Shown piece after piece: positions 1-8,868 of a stretch of DNA of 64,000 nucleotides. The stretch's first letter is position 1. Each line of letters begins with the position of its first letter. The DNA is from Geobacter sp. OR-1 (lineage in GTDB: Bacteria; Desulfobacterota; Desulfuromonadia; Geobacterales; DSM-12255). The position numbers and the translations under genes were made by a program. The DNA lies in the NCBI RefSeq assembly GCF_000813145.1, contig NZ_BAZF01000003.1, forward strand, positions 248,001 to 312,000, given 5' to 3'. The notes under the pieces are model-generated. The model saw only the letters and a program-made list of their open reading frames with translations, did no database searches and had not been told where the DNA came from.

Positions 1-884
1 GGGAGGGAATAGCAGCAGTGCCGTTCATGTGCCGGGCAGACGCATTGCCCGATCAGCAGAACCATATCTTCGGAAAGATTCCGCTGGATCGCCAGCGGCA
101 TCTTGTTGGTGGACCCGTCCAGCAGGTGCATCATCCCGGCCTCGGCCCCGAACGCTTCCATTGTCTCGGTCAGAATCACCTCCAGGACCTTGTCCATCTG
201 CAGGCTCTGGTTGGCCTTGGCGATAATGCTGTTGAGTATCGACAGTTCCCGGTTGCGCTGCTTGATCTCCTTTTCCACCCGGCTCCGGTAGGTGATGTCG
301 CGCACCGTAACATGGACCACCTCTTCGTCATCCAGGTCTATGAGCCTCGCCTCGACTTCGCCCAGGAACTCCTCGTTGTCCTTTCCCCGGAATGTCAGGG
401 AATCGACCCGGCCCCGGCCGCGGCGTTTGACCCGCCTGGCCAGGTCGCTGAAGCGCCGCCGTTCGGCAGCGGGTGTCAGGTCTTTCCCGGCAAGAGTGAG
501 CATCTCATCCTTGCTGTAGCCGAATAGCTCGGTCCCTTTCCTGTTAACCTCCTGCAGCTGATTGGTCCTGGCATTGAAGACGAATACCGCATTGCCTGCC
601 CCTTCCAGCAGGCACTTATAGCGACGGGCCGTCTTGTCCACTTCCCGTTTCATGTCAACCAGCCGCTCCAGAGCGTCCGCTTCCTTCTTTTCAAGGGCGG
701 CCCGGCCTTTTCTCAGCATGATCTGGTGGACCAGGAGGAACACCGTAATCAACATGAGCGTTGGCCAGGAAAGATACTCCGCCGCCTTCCAGGTGCTGAA
801 TTTGGCTGACAGCAGCAGTCCGCAAAGGAGACCGATCCCGATGCAAAGGAGTTGCGAGAGCTGATCCATTTTCTTGGGGCTCAT
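1..884 (-). CDS. PAS/GAF sensor protein, C-terminus outside window
   Basis: The frame opens at ATG 884, three bases after the pncC stop, and runs off the left edge (294 codons seen). The first 50 residues hold two hydrophobic membrane segments. A PAS domain follows, with the typical pattern VFNARTNQLQEVNRKGTELFG and then a DITYR-type PAC end. After a short coiled coil comes the start of a GAF-like domain with a Cys-rich stretch (GQCVCPAHERHCCY). Proteins of this layout usually end in a histidine kinase or GGDEF domain, which is not visible here. It is the last gene seen of the larB-larC-pncC transcription unit. The membrane-sensor call is secure; the output domain is unknown. Confidence 0.75.
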   Translation of the reverse strand, partial: MSPKKMDQLSQLLCIGIGLLCGLLLSAKFSTWKAAEYLSWPTLMLITVFLLVHQIMLRKGRAALEKKEADALERLVDMKREVDKTARRYKCLLEGAGNAVFVFNARTNQLQEVNRKGTELFGYSKDEMLTLAGKDLTPAAERRRFSDLARRVKRRGRGRVDSLTFRGKDNEEFLGEVEARLIDLDDEEVVHVTVRDITYRSRVEKEIKQRNRELSILNSIIAKANQSLQMDKVLEVILTETMEAFGAEAGMMHLLDGSTNKMPLAIQRNLSEDMVLLIGQCVCPAHERHCCYSL

Positions 885-887
885 ATG

Positions 888-1433
888 CTACCTTTTCAAC
901 TTGTTGGGGGCGGTGGCGAGGTGGTGTATTGCCCATTCCATTGCGCTTGTGGCTGAGAGGATGCGGATATTATTCCTGCTGCCGGAAAGTTGCAGGAGCT
1001 TGGCACTGGAGCCGTTGCAGTCAGCGAGTCCCAGGTAGACGGTTCCGACCGGTTTTTCTGTGGTGCCGCCGTCCGGGCCCGCAATGCCAGTTATCGAGAG
1101 TGCCAGGTCGCTGCCGGTCTTGCGGAGAATCCCCTCTGCCATGGCTGCGGCAACTTCAGCGCTCACCGCGCCGTTGCGTTCGATGAGGTCAGGGGGCACC
1201 CCTAGGAAAGCGGTTTTGGCCGGATTGGCATAAGCCACAACTCCGGCAACGAAATATGCCGAACTCCCGGCCAGTTCGGTCAGCATCGAGGCCAGCAGTC
1301 CGCCAGTGCAGGATTCGGCAACCGAGATCGTCAACCCCCTGTTCTTCAACAGCGATGCCAGGGCCTGTATGGATTCGCCGCTGTCGCCGGAAGATGCGGA
1401 CAGGGCGGGATTCTTCAGGGGTGCGGTATTCAT
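888..1433 (-). CDS. pncC: PncC / CinA C-terminal family NMN amidohydrolase
   Basis: 181-residue stand-alone CinA C-terminal domain, which in characterised members hydrolyses nicotinamide mononucleotide (NMN) to nicotinate mononucleotide plus ammonia. The family signature SVAESCTGGLLA lies near residue 40 and is followed by the GAVSAEVAAAMAEG and SITGIAGPDGG blocks. The COG1058 N-terminal domain of full-length CinA is absent. The start at 1433 is chosen because its ATG overlaps the larC stop as ATGA; a longer frame to 1514 would run into larC. Its place in a larBC operon is notable, because LarB works on nicotinate adenine dinucleotide, downstream of the PncC product. Confidence 0.88.
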   Translation of the reverse strand: MNTAPLKNPALSASSGDSGESIQALASLLKNRGLTISVAESCTGGLLASMLTELAGSSAYFVAGVVAYANPAKTAFLGVPPDLIERNGAVSAEVAAAMAEGILRKTGSDLALSITGIAGPDGGTTEKPVGTVYLGLADCNGSSAKLLQLSGSRNNIRILSATSAMEWAIHHLATAPNKLKR

Positions 1434-2596
1434 GGCTCTTCCGCAGCAGTTTTCTCGATCAAACGATAAACATCCGGAAGCGGCATCCCCAGTTCGATTG
1501 CCAGCCGCCGGCATTCCTCGAATTCCGGATAGGTCCGGAAACTGCCGTCGGGCAGCCGGACTTTTTTGACATTCACCGGACCGAGAGCGGTGTCAAGCGA
1601 CGCCGTATTACGTTCGAGCACCCTTCTTTCGACCGGATAATAGCGGGTGCCGATGGCAGTGGATTCGGTGAACACCAGGTTTGCCAGGCCGTCGAGGTGC
1701 GCTTTGTCCGTTATGACCGTCAGCCTGAATCCGGGGCGGTTTTTTTTCATCTGCAGAGGGGAGAATGCCACATCCAGTGCCCCGGCCTCGAACAGGCGGT
1801 CCATGAGGAACCCCATGATTTCCGGGTTGATATCATCCAGGTGGGTTTCCATGACCAGGATACTCTCCCGTGGCGACACATCTCCCAGAAAGGCGCGCAG
1901 CAGGTTTGGCCGCTGTTGGCACTCTTTCGTTCCCGCTCCGTAGCCGATAGCCGTGATGGTCATTTCCGGCGCCGGACCTTGGGCAGTCGAGAGCGCCGCA
2001 ATAATTGCCGCACCGGTCGGGGTCACCCATTCTCCCGGCACATTGTCCGGCGTAACCCGCAGCCCTTTGAACAGTTCCGCCGTAGCCGGTGCCGGTACCG
2101 GCAGCCGGCCGTGGGCCGTCTCTACCCAGCCCGAACCGAACGGCAGGGGGGAGCTGGCGATTGTTGCCATCCCCAGGTAATCGAGTCCGATGGCAGTGCC
2201 GACAATGTCGACGATTGAATCGACAGCACCGACTTCGTGGAAATGGACCTTGTCAAGCGAAACCCCGTGTACCGCGGCTTCAGCTTCGGCCACTCTGAGA
2301 AATATCTTTTGGGACAGCGACCGGACCGTTTCATTCAGCCCGCTGACGGAGATCAGCTCTTTGATGTCGCTGTAACAGCGGTGGTGGTGCTGCTCCGGGG
2401 CCTCAACCATGAAATGGGTCGCTGCGATGCCGAGCCGGGTCGTTTTTGCCGCTGAAATGCGGAATGAACCCGGAGGGAGGGACAGTTGCGCAAGCCCTGT
2501 CTGCAAAACCTCCATCGGTACGCCCAGGTCCAGCAGCGCGCCGATGGTCATGTCTCCCGATATGCCGGCAGCACAGTCGAGGAATAGAGTTTTCAT
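1430..2596 (-). CDS. larC: Nickel pincer cofactor biosynthesis protein LarC
   Basis: 388 residues beginning [16 protein letters not shown], the hallmark N-terminus of the LarC (DUF111) family. LarC is a CTP-dependent nickel insertase that completes the nickel-pincer nucleotide used by lactate racemase and related enzymes. A His-rich stretch (EQHHHR) near residue 72 and the [16 protein letters not shown] motif near residue 118 fit metal handling. In lactobacilli the gene is split into larC1/larC2 and joined by frameshifting; here it is one uninterrupted frame. ATGA overlaps link it to larB upstream and pncC downstream. No larA or larE is seen in the window. Confidence 0.92.
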   Translation of the reverse strand: MKTLFLDCAAGISGDMTIGALLDLGVPMEVLQTGLAQLSLPPGSFRISAAKTTRLGIAATHFMVEAPEQHHHRCYSDIKELISVSGLNETVRSLSQKIFLRVAEAEAAVHGVSLDKVHFHEVGAVDSIVDIVGTAIGLDYLGMATIASSPLPFGSGWVETAHGRLPVPAPATAELFKGLRVTPDNVPGEWVTPTGAAIIAALSTAQGPAPEMTITAIGYGAGTKECQQRPNLLRAFLGDVSPRESILVMETHLDDINPEIMGFLMDRLFEAGALDVAFSPLQMKKNRPGFRLTVITDKAHLDGLANLVFTESTAIGTRYYPVERRVLERNTASLDTALGPVNVKKVRLPDGSFRTYPEFEECRRLAIELGMPLPDVYRLIEKTAAEEP

Positions 2597-3345
2597 GATG
2601 CCTTGTTGATCAGGGATGCGGCATAGCCGGCACCGAACCCGTTGTCGATATTCACTACCGTAACCCCTGACGCGCACGAGTTCAGCATTCCCAGGAGGGC
2701 TGCTATGCCGCCGAAGGAGGCGCCGTAACCGACCGAAGTTGGAACCGCAATCACCGGCCGGTCAACCAGTCCGCCGACCACTGACGGGAGAGCCCCTTCC
2801 ATCCCGGCCACTACCACCAGAACCGTGGCGGTCTGCAGCAGTTCTCTGCGCGCAAGAAGGCGGTGAATTCCAGCCACTCCCACATCGAACAGCTGTTCCA
2901 CCCGGTTCCCCATTATCTTTGCCGTGACAACGGCCTCCGCGGCCACCGGGATATCTGAAGTCCCGGCTGATATCACCAGGATCGTGCCGCGCCCGATTAT
3001 CTCGACCGGCTGCCGTTCGACGGTAATGCACCCGGCATCCTTGTGGTGGCAGGCATCGGGGAAGTGGGCGCACAACTTCACTCCCTTTTCTTCCGAAAGC
3101 CTGGTGACAAGGACATTGTTTCCTTTGTCGAGGAGGGCGATCATGATCTTTTCGATCTGGCCGATGCTCTTCCCCTGGCCGAAGATCACCTCGGGATGCC
3201 CTTGCCGCAGCTTCCGGTGATGGTCTACATTGGCAAACCCGAGATCTTCAAAGGGGAGGTGCTTCAGTCTCTCCAGGGTATTCTCCACCGAGATGCTTCC
3301 CGTTGCCACCCCTTCAAGTAATCGTTTCAGTTCAACTGAGTCCAT
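2593..3345 (-). CDS. larB: LarB, pyridinium-3,5-biscarboxylate mononucleotide synthase
   Basis: 250 residues from ATG 3345, which has an AGGA-type ribosome site; the frame could open earlier at 3384, but that adds unrelated residues. LarB carboxylates the pyridinium ring of nicotinate adenine dinucleotide and hydrolyses it, the first step of nickel-pincer cofactor synthesis. The C-terminal half is a PurE-like domain with [30 protein letters not shown] and [11 protein letters not shown]. The gene heads the larB-larC-pncC unit and diverges from aroF across about 250 bp. Confidence 0.92.
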   Translation of the reverse strand: MDSVELKRLLEGVATGSISVENTLERLKHLPFEDLGFANVDHHRKLRQGHPEVIFGQGKSIGQIEKIMIALLDKGNNVLVTRLSEEKGVKLCAHFPDACHHKDAGCITVERQPVEIIGRGTILVISAGTSDIPVAAEAVVTAKIMGNRVEQLFDVGVAGIHRLLARRELLQTATVLVVVAGMEGALPSVVGGLVDRPVIAVPTSVGYGASFGGIAALLGMLNSCASGVTVVNIDNGFGAGYAASLINKAS

Positions 3346-3598
3346 TGGATCATCCTGCCGAAAAATATCGAATAATTGTATCATGTGCGAAGCAAAATAA
3401 AAGTGTAAAGGGATTGACCGTCACGATTGCCCCTGTTATTGTTGGGCTGTTTCGCAAAACTATTGCGGGCCGATCTGCGGTGTTGCCGCCTGCGTGCAGC
3501 AGGCATACCGGGTTCCCCGTGAATTCGTGCCAGAAACTGTAAGTTTATCCGGATTCCGATTCTGCCGGCTGTTTTCCGGACTTGTCAGGAGGATCAAT

Positions 3599-4624
3599 AT
3601 GCTTATTGTTATGAACCACAAGGCTGGAGAAAAGCAGATCGAAGCCGTCAAAGAGGCGATCAAGGCGTTGGGGCTGACCGCTGCCCCCATTCCGGGTAGT
3701 GAGCGGACCGCCATCGGGGTGCTGGGGAACAAGGGGTATGTCGATGACACCACCATCCGCAATCTTCCCGGCGTGCAGGAGGTAATCCACGTCTCAAAAC
3801 CTTACAAACTGGTCTCGCGCGACTTCCACCCCCGAAACACCATCGTCAAGGTCGGCAGTGTCGAGATCGGGGAGGGGCGCCCTCCGGTCGTCGCAGCCGG
3901 ACCTTGCGCGGTCGAGAGCGAGGAGCAGATCATGAAGACTGCCCGGGCGGTGAAAAAGGCGGGGGCCATGCTGCTGCGCGGCGGCGCCTTCAAACCGAGG
4001 ACCGGGCCGCACACCTTTCAGGGGATGCGGGAAGAGGGATTGCTGCTGCTGGAAAAGGCCGGCAAGGCAGTCGGCCTCCCTATCGTTACCGAGGTGATGA
4101 GCCCTGATAATGTGGGGCTGGTGGCCGAGCATGCCGATCTGCTTCAAGTCGGCGCCCGTAACATGCAGAATTTCGATCTTCTTCGTGAACTCGGTAAGAT
4201 CCGCAAGCCGGTGCTGCTCAAGCGGGGGATGAGCGCGACGGTGGAAGAATTTCTGGCAGCAGCCGAATACATACTCGCCGAGGGGAATCACAACGTAATC
4301 CTCTGCGAACGGGGGATCCGGACTTTTGAAACCGCCACCCGCAATACGCTCGATCTGGCGATCGTTCCGTTGATAAAGGAGCTGTCGCATCTGCCGATAA
4401 TGGTTGACCCTTCGCATGCCACCGGCAAGCGGAGCCTGGTGCCGCCGATGTCGAAGGCTGCTCTGGTCGGAGGAGCGCACGGCGTACTAGTCGAGGTGCA
4501 TCCTGAGCCGGAAAAGGCGCTTTCCGACGGCCCGCAATCTTTGACCTTTGCCGGATTCGACCGGCTGATGGACGAAATTACCAAGCTTACCGCTTTCCTT
4601 GGCTGGGGTGAAAAAGCATCTTGA
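3599..4624 (+). CDS. aroF: 3-deoxy-7-phosphoheptulonate (DAHP) synthase with ferredoxin-like regulatory domain
   Basis: 341 residues. This is the first enzyme of the shikimate pathway, condensing phosphoenolpyruvate with erythrose 4-phosphate. Residues 1-70 form the small N-terminal ferredoxin-like domain seen in the Thermotoga-type (I-beta) enzymes, where it mediates aromatic amino acid feedback. The barrel follows with AAGPCAVES, GGAFKPRTGP, QVGARNMQN, LLKRGM and MVDPSHATGKR. The start at 3599 is set by an AGGAGG site; upstream in-frame residues back to 3494 look non-coding. A sigma-70-like promoter for the following RNA gene begins at its stop codon. Confidence 0.95.
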   Translation: MLIVMNHKAGEKQIEAVKEAIKALGLTAAPIPGSERTAIGVLGNKGYVDDTTIRNLPGVQEVIHVSKPYKLVSRDFHPRNTIVKVGSVEIGEGRPPVVAAGPCAVESEEQIMKTARAVKKAGAMLLRGGAFKPRTGPHTFQGMREEGLLLLEKAGKAVGLPIVTEVMSPDNVGLVAEHADLLQVGARNMQNFDLLRELGKIRKPVLLKRGMSATVEEFLAAAEYILAEGNHNVILCERGIRTFETATRNTLDLAIVPLIKELSHLPIMVDPSHATGKRSLVPPMSKAALVGGAHGVLVEVHPEPEKALSDGPQSLTFAGFDRLMDEITKLTAFLGWGEKAS

Positions 4625-4650
4625 TTTTTCCGCGGTACGGCGAGTAGAAT
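4621..4650 (+). promoter_or_regulatory. Putative sigma-70 promoter of the 6S-like RNA
   Basis: A TTGATT box at 4621-4626 and a TAGAAT box at 4645-4650 are separated by 18 bp. Transcription would start near 4657, about 10 bases before the closing stem of the RNA. Confidence 0.5.
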
Positions 4651-4656
4651 GAGTCC

Positions 4657-4848
4657 AGATTAACGCTCTCTCTGTCATGTTCGTTAGACTTATAAAGCCC
4701 AGGCGGAATGCTCATATCACGGGATACTTTTGCGGTCGCGGTGTGCTGCCCCTTGCGGGAATTGCCTGAAGCGGCACAAAGGAGCCCACTTTTAAGGGAA
4801 CTCGCTGAGAGGCCCCTGAGTCGACGGCATGGCGGAGAGATTGCACAA
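4657..4848 (+). ncRNA. ssrS: Probable 6S RNA
   Basis: This non-coding stretch of about 190 nt has its own promoter and terminator. Positions 4667-4679 pair with 4828-4840 in a 13-bp closing stem (11 Watson-Crick pairs and two G-U). The 5' side continues with ATGTTCG, as in enterobacterial 6S RNA, and the 3' side contains the GGAGCCCACTT and GGCCCCTGAG blocks expected around a large central bubble. Size, long-range closing stem and terminator fit 6S RNA, which binds sigma-70 RNA polymerase holoenzyme in stationary phase. No covariance model could be run, so another structured RNA remains possible. Confidence 0.62.
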
Positions 4849-4880
4849 GGGGAGGCGCGATAACCGCCTCCCCTTTATTA
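4849..4880 (+). terminator. Rho-independent terminator of the 6S-like RNA
   Basis: A perfect 9-bp stem, GGGGAGGCG (4849-4857) with CGCCTCCCC (4865-4873), encloses a 7-base loop and is followed by TTTATTAT on the plus strand. Confidence 0.85.
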
Positions 4881-4899
4881 TGTTGAGGGTTAGTGAATT

Positions 4900-5730
4900 A
4901 TGCGCAGGACCAACCGTATTTTCCTCACATTTTTAATAGCGCTCCTCCCTCTTGCGGCCATGGCCGCGGAAAAACCCGGCGTTCTTTTTCGGGACCGGCT
5001 GAAGCAGGGGAACAACGGCCCCGAATTGCTGGTCATCCCTGCCGGCAGCTTCCGGATGGGAGCCGTTCATGGCGGAGGCGACAGCGACGAAAAGCCGGTG
5101 CACCTGATTACCATTGCCAGGCCGTTTGCCATAGGCCGGTACGAGGTGACCTTTGCCGAGTACGACCTCTTCTGCGCTGCAACCGGACGTGAGAAGCCGA
5201 AGGATGGGCGCCGGTGGTTTCCGTTCTCAAACTGGGGGAGAGAGAGACGGCCGGCAATCAATGTAACGTGGGATGATGCCGTAGCGTATACGCGCTGGCT
5301 TTCCGAACAGACCGGCCGGACTTATCGCCTGCCGAGCGAGGCCGAGTGGGAATATGCCGCCAAGTCGGGGAGCGAAGACCGTTACTGGTGGGGGTTCAAT
5401 GTCGGTGAGAACCGGGCCAACTGCAAGGGGTGCGGCAGCAAATTTGATGGCAAGAAAACCGCTCCGGTAGGGACGTTTCCGGCGAACCGGTTCGGTTTGT
5501 TCGATACTGCCGGTAATGTCTGGGAGTGGTGCCAGGACCGGTGGCACGAAAGTTACGAAGGAGCGCCTGCAGACGGGACCGCCTGGGAAGCGGGTGACGA
5601 TCAGCGCCGCGTCGAGCGCGGCGGATCATTCGGCAGCAAGCCGCGCTATGTCAGGTCATCGGCCCGCGGCCGTGGCAAGCCGACCGACAGGTATGTTTAT
5701 CTCGGCTTCAGGGTGGTAAGGGAGTTGTAG
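4900..5730 (+). CDS. Secreted formylglycine-generating-enzyme-like (SUMF1/FGE-sulfatase domain) protein
   Basis: 276 residues. A signal peptide (RRTNRIFLTFLIALLPLAAMA, cleaved near residue 22) is followed by one FGE-sulfatase domain: VIPAGSFRMG, YEVTFAEYDLFC, INVTWDDAVAYTRWLS, RLPSEAEWEYAA, FGLFDTAGNVWEWCQD and the closing RGGSFGS...GFRVVREL. The cysteine pair of true sulfatase-activating enzymes near the last block is missing (GGSFGSKPRYVRSSAR instead). It is therefore probably a C-type-lectin-fold relative, not a formylglycine-forming enzyme. CKGCG near residue 168 could bind metal. A GAGGG site precedes ATG 4900. No sulfatase gene is nearby. Confidence 0.85.
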   Translation: MRRTNRIFLTFLIALLPLAAMAAEKPGVLFRDRLKQGNNGPELLVIPAGSFRMGAVHGGGDSDEKPVHLITIARPFAIGRYEVTFAEYDLFCAATGREKPKDGRRWFPFSNWGRERRPAINVTWDDAVAYTRWLSEQTGRTYRLPSEAEWEYAAKSGSEDRYWWGFNVGENRANCKGCGSKFDGKKTAPVGTFPANRFGLFDTAGNVWEWCQDRWHESYEGAPADGTAWEAGDDQRRVERGGSFGSKPRYVRSSARGRGKPTDRYVYLGFRVVREL

Positions 5731-5746
5731 CCGGCACCGGCCTGAT

Positions 5747-6097
5747 TTAGTCGAAAAATTCGCTCTCCATCAGGTCCATTACCCCTTCCGGAGTGAATGG
5801 AAAACTGGTCACATGCTCTTTGCCGCTCTGGTCTTTCCATGTCCAGCGGATAATCTCCCCTTCGCCCGATTGCTCTCGGCTCAGCGGGTCGGGGTCCAGT
5901 TCCTTCAGAACCTTCCAGATCCCTTCCATGTCAATCAGTTCAACCCCTTTCAGGCCGTCAAGCGAATCGATATTGGCCAGGAAGCGATCGAGCAGTTCAT
6001 AGTCAACCAGCGCCTCATCTTCTCCCCACCATTTCACGATACAATGCCCGGGCTTCCTGTTCCTGGTAATGCTTTCCTTTAACTCGGCGTGGTTCAT
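5747..6097 (-). CDS. Small conserved-looking hypothetical protein
   Basis: 116 residues from ATG 6097, which has a strong GGGAGGGGG ribosome site; the open frame extends to 6247 but without a comparable site. The protein is acidic and cytoplasmic, with no signal peptide or membrane segment. It has a Trp-rich middle (VKWWGEDE, IIRWTWKD) and ends MDLMESEFFD. I do not recognise the family. It converges with the FGE-like gene across 16 bp. Confidence 0.7.
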   Translation of the reverse strand: MNHAELKESITRNRKPGHCIVKWWGEDEALVDYELLDRFLANIDSLDGLKGVELIDMEGIWKVLKELDPDPLSREQSGEGEIIRWTWKDQSGKEHVTSFPFTPEGVMDLMESEFFD

Positions 6098-6164
6098 GGC
6101 CCCCTCCCGAATGAGTTTCTCAGATGAGTATATCCGGCGGGAGCAGTTGTGCAAATGCAGGGGT

Positions 6165-7400
6165 TCACTTGTCCGGTTTTTCGGCGCGGGCGGCGTCTCC
6201 GGCGATCCAGCGGCAACAGAGAAAACAGAAAAAGGCTGCTGCGGCAATAGCGCTCGGAGTGATCAGCATGGCGTTCCGGAGGCCGAAGTTGTCTGAGAGC
6301 ACACCGATAATGGCCGGGGAAACAGCGTCGCCCAGGGCATGGATAGCAAAGATGTTTATGGCAAAGGCCATGGCGCGGGATGCGGGTGGCGAGACATTCA
6401 CTATGACCGTGTTCAGCGGTCCGGTGTTCAGAAACAGCAGTGTTTCGGCCACGAAGATTGCCGCCAGGCAGGTTGGCAGATTAAAGGAGGCGATGGCCAG
6501 GGCCAGGACAGGGGTGCCGAGCACAAAGCCCCAGCCGGAAACCAGTAGATAGCCGCTGGCCGACCGTGCCTGTGCCCGGTCTCCCAGCCAGCCGCCGGTA
6601 AGTGTCCCGACAATGCCGGATACCACAGTTAACCCGCCGAAGATCGTGTTGCCTTTTGCTACATCAAGTCCGTGCATCCGGTGGAGAAAAGAGGGTGCCC
6701 ATTGGGCCAGGCCGCCGAGGGCAAAGGTCATGGCGGCCATGGCCAGCGTTGCGGTGATAAAGGAGCGGTTGCGCAGGAACTCGCGGTAAATGCCGGCTGT
6801 GAGTGGTGAGCCGTCTCTGGTTTTGCCGCGAACCGGGTCCTTGAGCCGCCAGAGGGGGATTGCCAGCAGCAGGCCAGGCAGGCCAGCCAGGAGAAAGGCG
6901 TTCTGCCAGCCGTAGCGCTGTCCCACGATGCCGCCGAACAGGTATCCAAGCGCGCTTCCCACCGGGATCGCCAGATAGAAGTATGCCAGTGCCCGGCCAC
7001 GGCGCTCCTGGGGGAAATAATCCGAGATCAGCCCCGGCGATACCGTGCCGAAGCTCGCCTCGCCGATCCCCACAGCGCTCCGCGCGGTCAGTAGCGCGGC
7101 ATAACTCCGGGCAATGCCGCCCCCTGCGGTCGCAAGGCTCCAGGCAACAAGCCCACCTGCCGCAAGGTGGACCCGGTTATTCCGGTCGCCGAGCCAGCCG
7201 AACAACGGTGCCGCAATCATGTACGACAGCATGAAGGCGCTCCCCAGAAGGCCGAGGGAGGTGTCGGACAGGTGCAGGTCGCTCTTCACCAGCGGGAATA
7301 CCGCGTACAACACCTGCCGGTCGATGTAGTTCAGCAGGTTGACGGCCAGTAGCACTGCCAGCGCAATCCTGCGGCCGGGTATCGGTTCATTCGGGATCAT
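6165..7400 (-). CDS. MFS transporter, Spinster-like
   Basis: 411 residues from ATG 7400 (a TTG at 7436 is the alternative start). About twelve membrane segments are visible. The N-terminus NLLNYIDRQVLYAVFPLVK matches the Spinster-like branch of the major facilitator superfamily. The inter-helix 2-3 motif reads GWLGDRNNR, and GWLGDRAQAR recurs in the second half. The substrate cannot be told. The gene is single and diverges from the CBS-GGDEF gene. Confidence 0.85.
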   Translation of the reverse strand: MIPNEPIPGRRIALAVLLAVNLLNYIDRQVLYAVFPLVKSDLHLSDTSLGLLGSAFMLSYMIAAPLFGWLGDRNNRVHLAAGGLVAWSLATAGGGIARSYAALLTARSAVGIGEASFGTVSPGLISDYFPQERRGRALAYFYLAIPVGSALGYLFGGIVGQRYGWQNAFLLAGLPGLLLAIPLWRLKDPVRGKTRDGSPLTAGIYREFLRNRSFITATLAMAAMTFALGGLAQWAPSFLHRMHGLDVAKGNTIFGGLTVVSGIVGTLTGGWLGDRAQARSASGYLLVSGWGFVLGTPVLALAIASFNLPTCLAAIFVAETLLFLNTGPLNTVIVNVSPPASRAMAFAINIFAIHALGDAVSPAIIGVLSDNFGLRNAMLITPSAIAAAAFFCFLCCRWIAGDAARAEKPDK

Positions 7401-7712
7401 GGCCTGGAGAATAATCGAGTCCGCTGGTGCAGGCAAGCGAGAATTGAGCGGTAATAAGTTTTGCCGGACCGGAACACCGGAACATGAAGCAGCAAAGCAG
7501 TTTTGGACTGGTTAACAGTGGCTAATGCGATTGTTGTGAAAATCGGTTAAAGCTTTGATTTTGCTCTCCGATAAGAGTTCAACCAGCAGACGCGATTGCT
7601 TTTGCTTGCCCTGCCCGATACGCATTCGCCGCCCCACTCCCCCTTTCCGGTCCGAAGATTTCTGTAATCTGTGACGTTGTAAATTAGCACATGTGCAGTC
7701 TGGAGAGCGAAA
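7401..7712. other. Intergenic region between divergent genes
   Basis: 312 bp separate the MFS transporter and the CBS-GGDEF gene and must hold both promoters. I see no convincing -35/-10 pair, riboswitch, tRNA or strong hairpin. The open frames crossing it have no coding signature. Confidence 0.5.
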
Positions 7713-8765
7713 ATGCAAGACATATTCGTCGACAGTATCATGTCGGAAACGGTAGTTAGCACATCTTTGGATGCAACTCTTCAGGATGTCACCACCTTGA
7801 TGCGGGACAACCGCTGCTCGTGCGTGGTGGTCACTGAGAACGACATCCCGGTGGGGATCGTGACCGAGTTCGATTTTATCCGCCTGCTGGCAAGCAAGGG
7901 GGCACGAGAGGTGTTTGCCGCGATTCGGGTCTCGGGGATCATGTCCCGGCCGGTTGTTACCATAACGGAAAATACGTCGTTGTTTGACGCCCTTGTTATT
8001 ACGACGGCACGGAAATTTCGCCACCTTCCGGTTGTCGACTCGGATGGTAAGATCAAAGGGATTGTCACGCTCGTCGATCTGGCTCAGGCCCATTTTCACA
8101 CCTTTGAAAAGCAGCGCGAGATCATCGAGCAGTCGATAACTTCCCGGACTCGTGAGCTGGTGGAAGCCAACGACAAGCTCAAGGCGCTCTCTTTTGTGGA
8201 TGCGTTGATGGGAATCGGCAATCGGCGGGCGATGGAAGTGGATCTGGACCACTCCCATGCCCAGGCGGCACGATACGGCCGCCCATACAGCGTGGCCCTT
8301 TTTGATTTCGATTTTTTCAAGAATTACAACGACACCTACGGCCATCTTGCCGGAGATTACGCCCTGAAGACTGTAGCCGGCACCATTGCCGGCCGTATCC
8401 GCGCTTCGGACCGGGTCTACCGCTATGGAGGTGAAGAGGTGCTGCTGCTCCTGCCGGAGACCGAACTCGACGGCGCGGAAATCCTGATCGACCGGGTCCT
8501 GAATGCGGTCAGGGGGGTGGCAATACCACACAGCCAGAGCCCTTACGGCATTGTCACGCTCAGCTGCGGCATTGTATCGTTTCCGGTCAAGGGTGAAAAC
8601 TGCAGCACTTGGAGTGATGTGGTCGCCATTGCCGACCGGGAGATGTACCGGGCCAAGCAGACCGGCCGGAACCGGGCGAGCAGCATGCGTCCCAAAAATC
8701 TGGCTGAGAATCTCAGGGATTCACTGTTGAGTTTGGAACCTGAGCCGGAGCCGCATTTCGCATAA
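7713..8765 (+). CDS. CBS-domain-pair diguanylate cyclase
   Basis: 350 residues, cytoplasmic. A tandem CBS pair (about 1-130: DSIMSETVVS, VTEFDFIRLL, VSGIMSRPVVTI, FRHLPVVD) probably binds an adenine nucleotide. A short coiled coil precedes a GGDEF domain (about 165-335) that makes cyclic di-GMP from GTP. The active-site loop reads GGEEV, close to the canonical GGEEF. An RASD inhibitory-site motif lies five residues before it, so product feedback is likely. A GGAGAG site precedes ATG 7713. Confidence 0.92.
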   Translation: MQDIFVDSIMSETVVSTSLDATLQDVTTLMRDNRCSCVVVTENDIPVGIVTEFDFIRLLASKGAREVFAAIRVSGIMSRPVVTITENTSLFDALVITTARKFRHLPVVDSDGKIKGIVTLVDLAQAHFHTFEKQREIIEQSITSRTRELVEANDKLKALSFVDALMGIGNRRAMEVDLDHSHAQAARYGRPYSVALFDFDFFKNYNDTYGHLAGDYALKTVAGTIAGRIRASDRVYRYGGEEVLLLLPETELDGAEILIDRVLNAVRGVAIPHSQSPYGIVTLSCGIVSFPVKGENCSTWSDVVAIADREMYRAKQTGRNRASSMRPKNLAENLRDSLLSLEPEPEPHFA

Positions 8766-8868
8766 GCCATGACCTTCCGGAAGAACCTTCCCCGACAATG
8801 ACAAGACTGAATAGTGCCCGGGGCGCGAAGGGGTTGTCATCGCGTTCAGCCTGGGCTATTGTAACGCC

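Noticed and set aside
1256-2218. 320-codon plus-strand frame across pncC and larC
   Set aside because: Antisense to two genes with clear family motifs.
1430-2596. Frameshifted larC1/larC2 as in lactobacilli
   Set aside because: The reading frame is continuous here.
4900-5730. True sulfatase-activating formylglycine-generating enzyme
   Set aside because: The conserved cysteine pair near the C-terminus is absent and no sulfatase gene is nearby.
7512-8531. 339-codon minus-strand open frame
   Set aside because: Antisense to the CBS-GGDEF gene, whose domains are certain; the translated sequence has no domain and a composition typical of a shadow frame.
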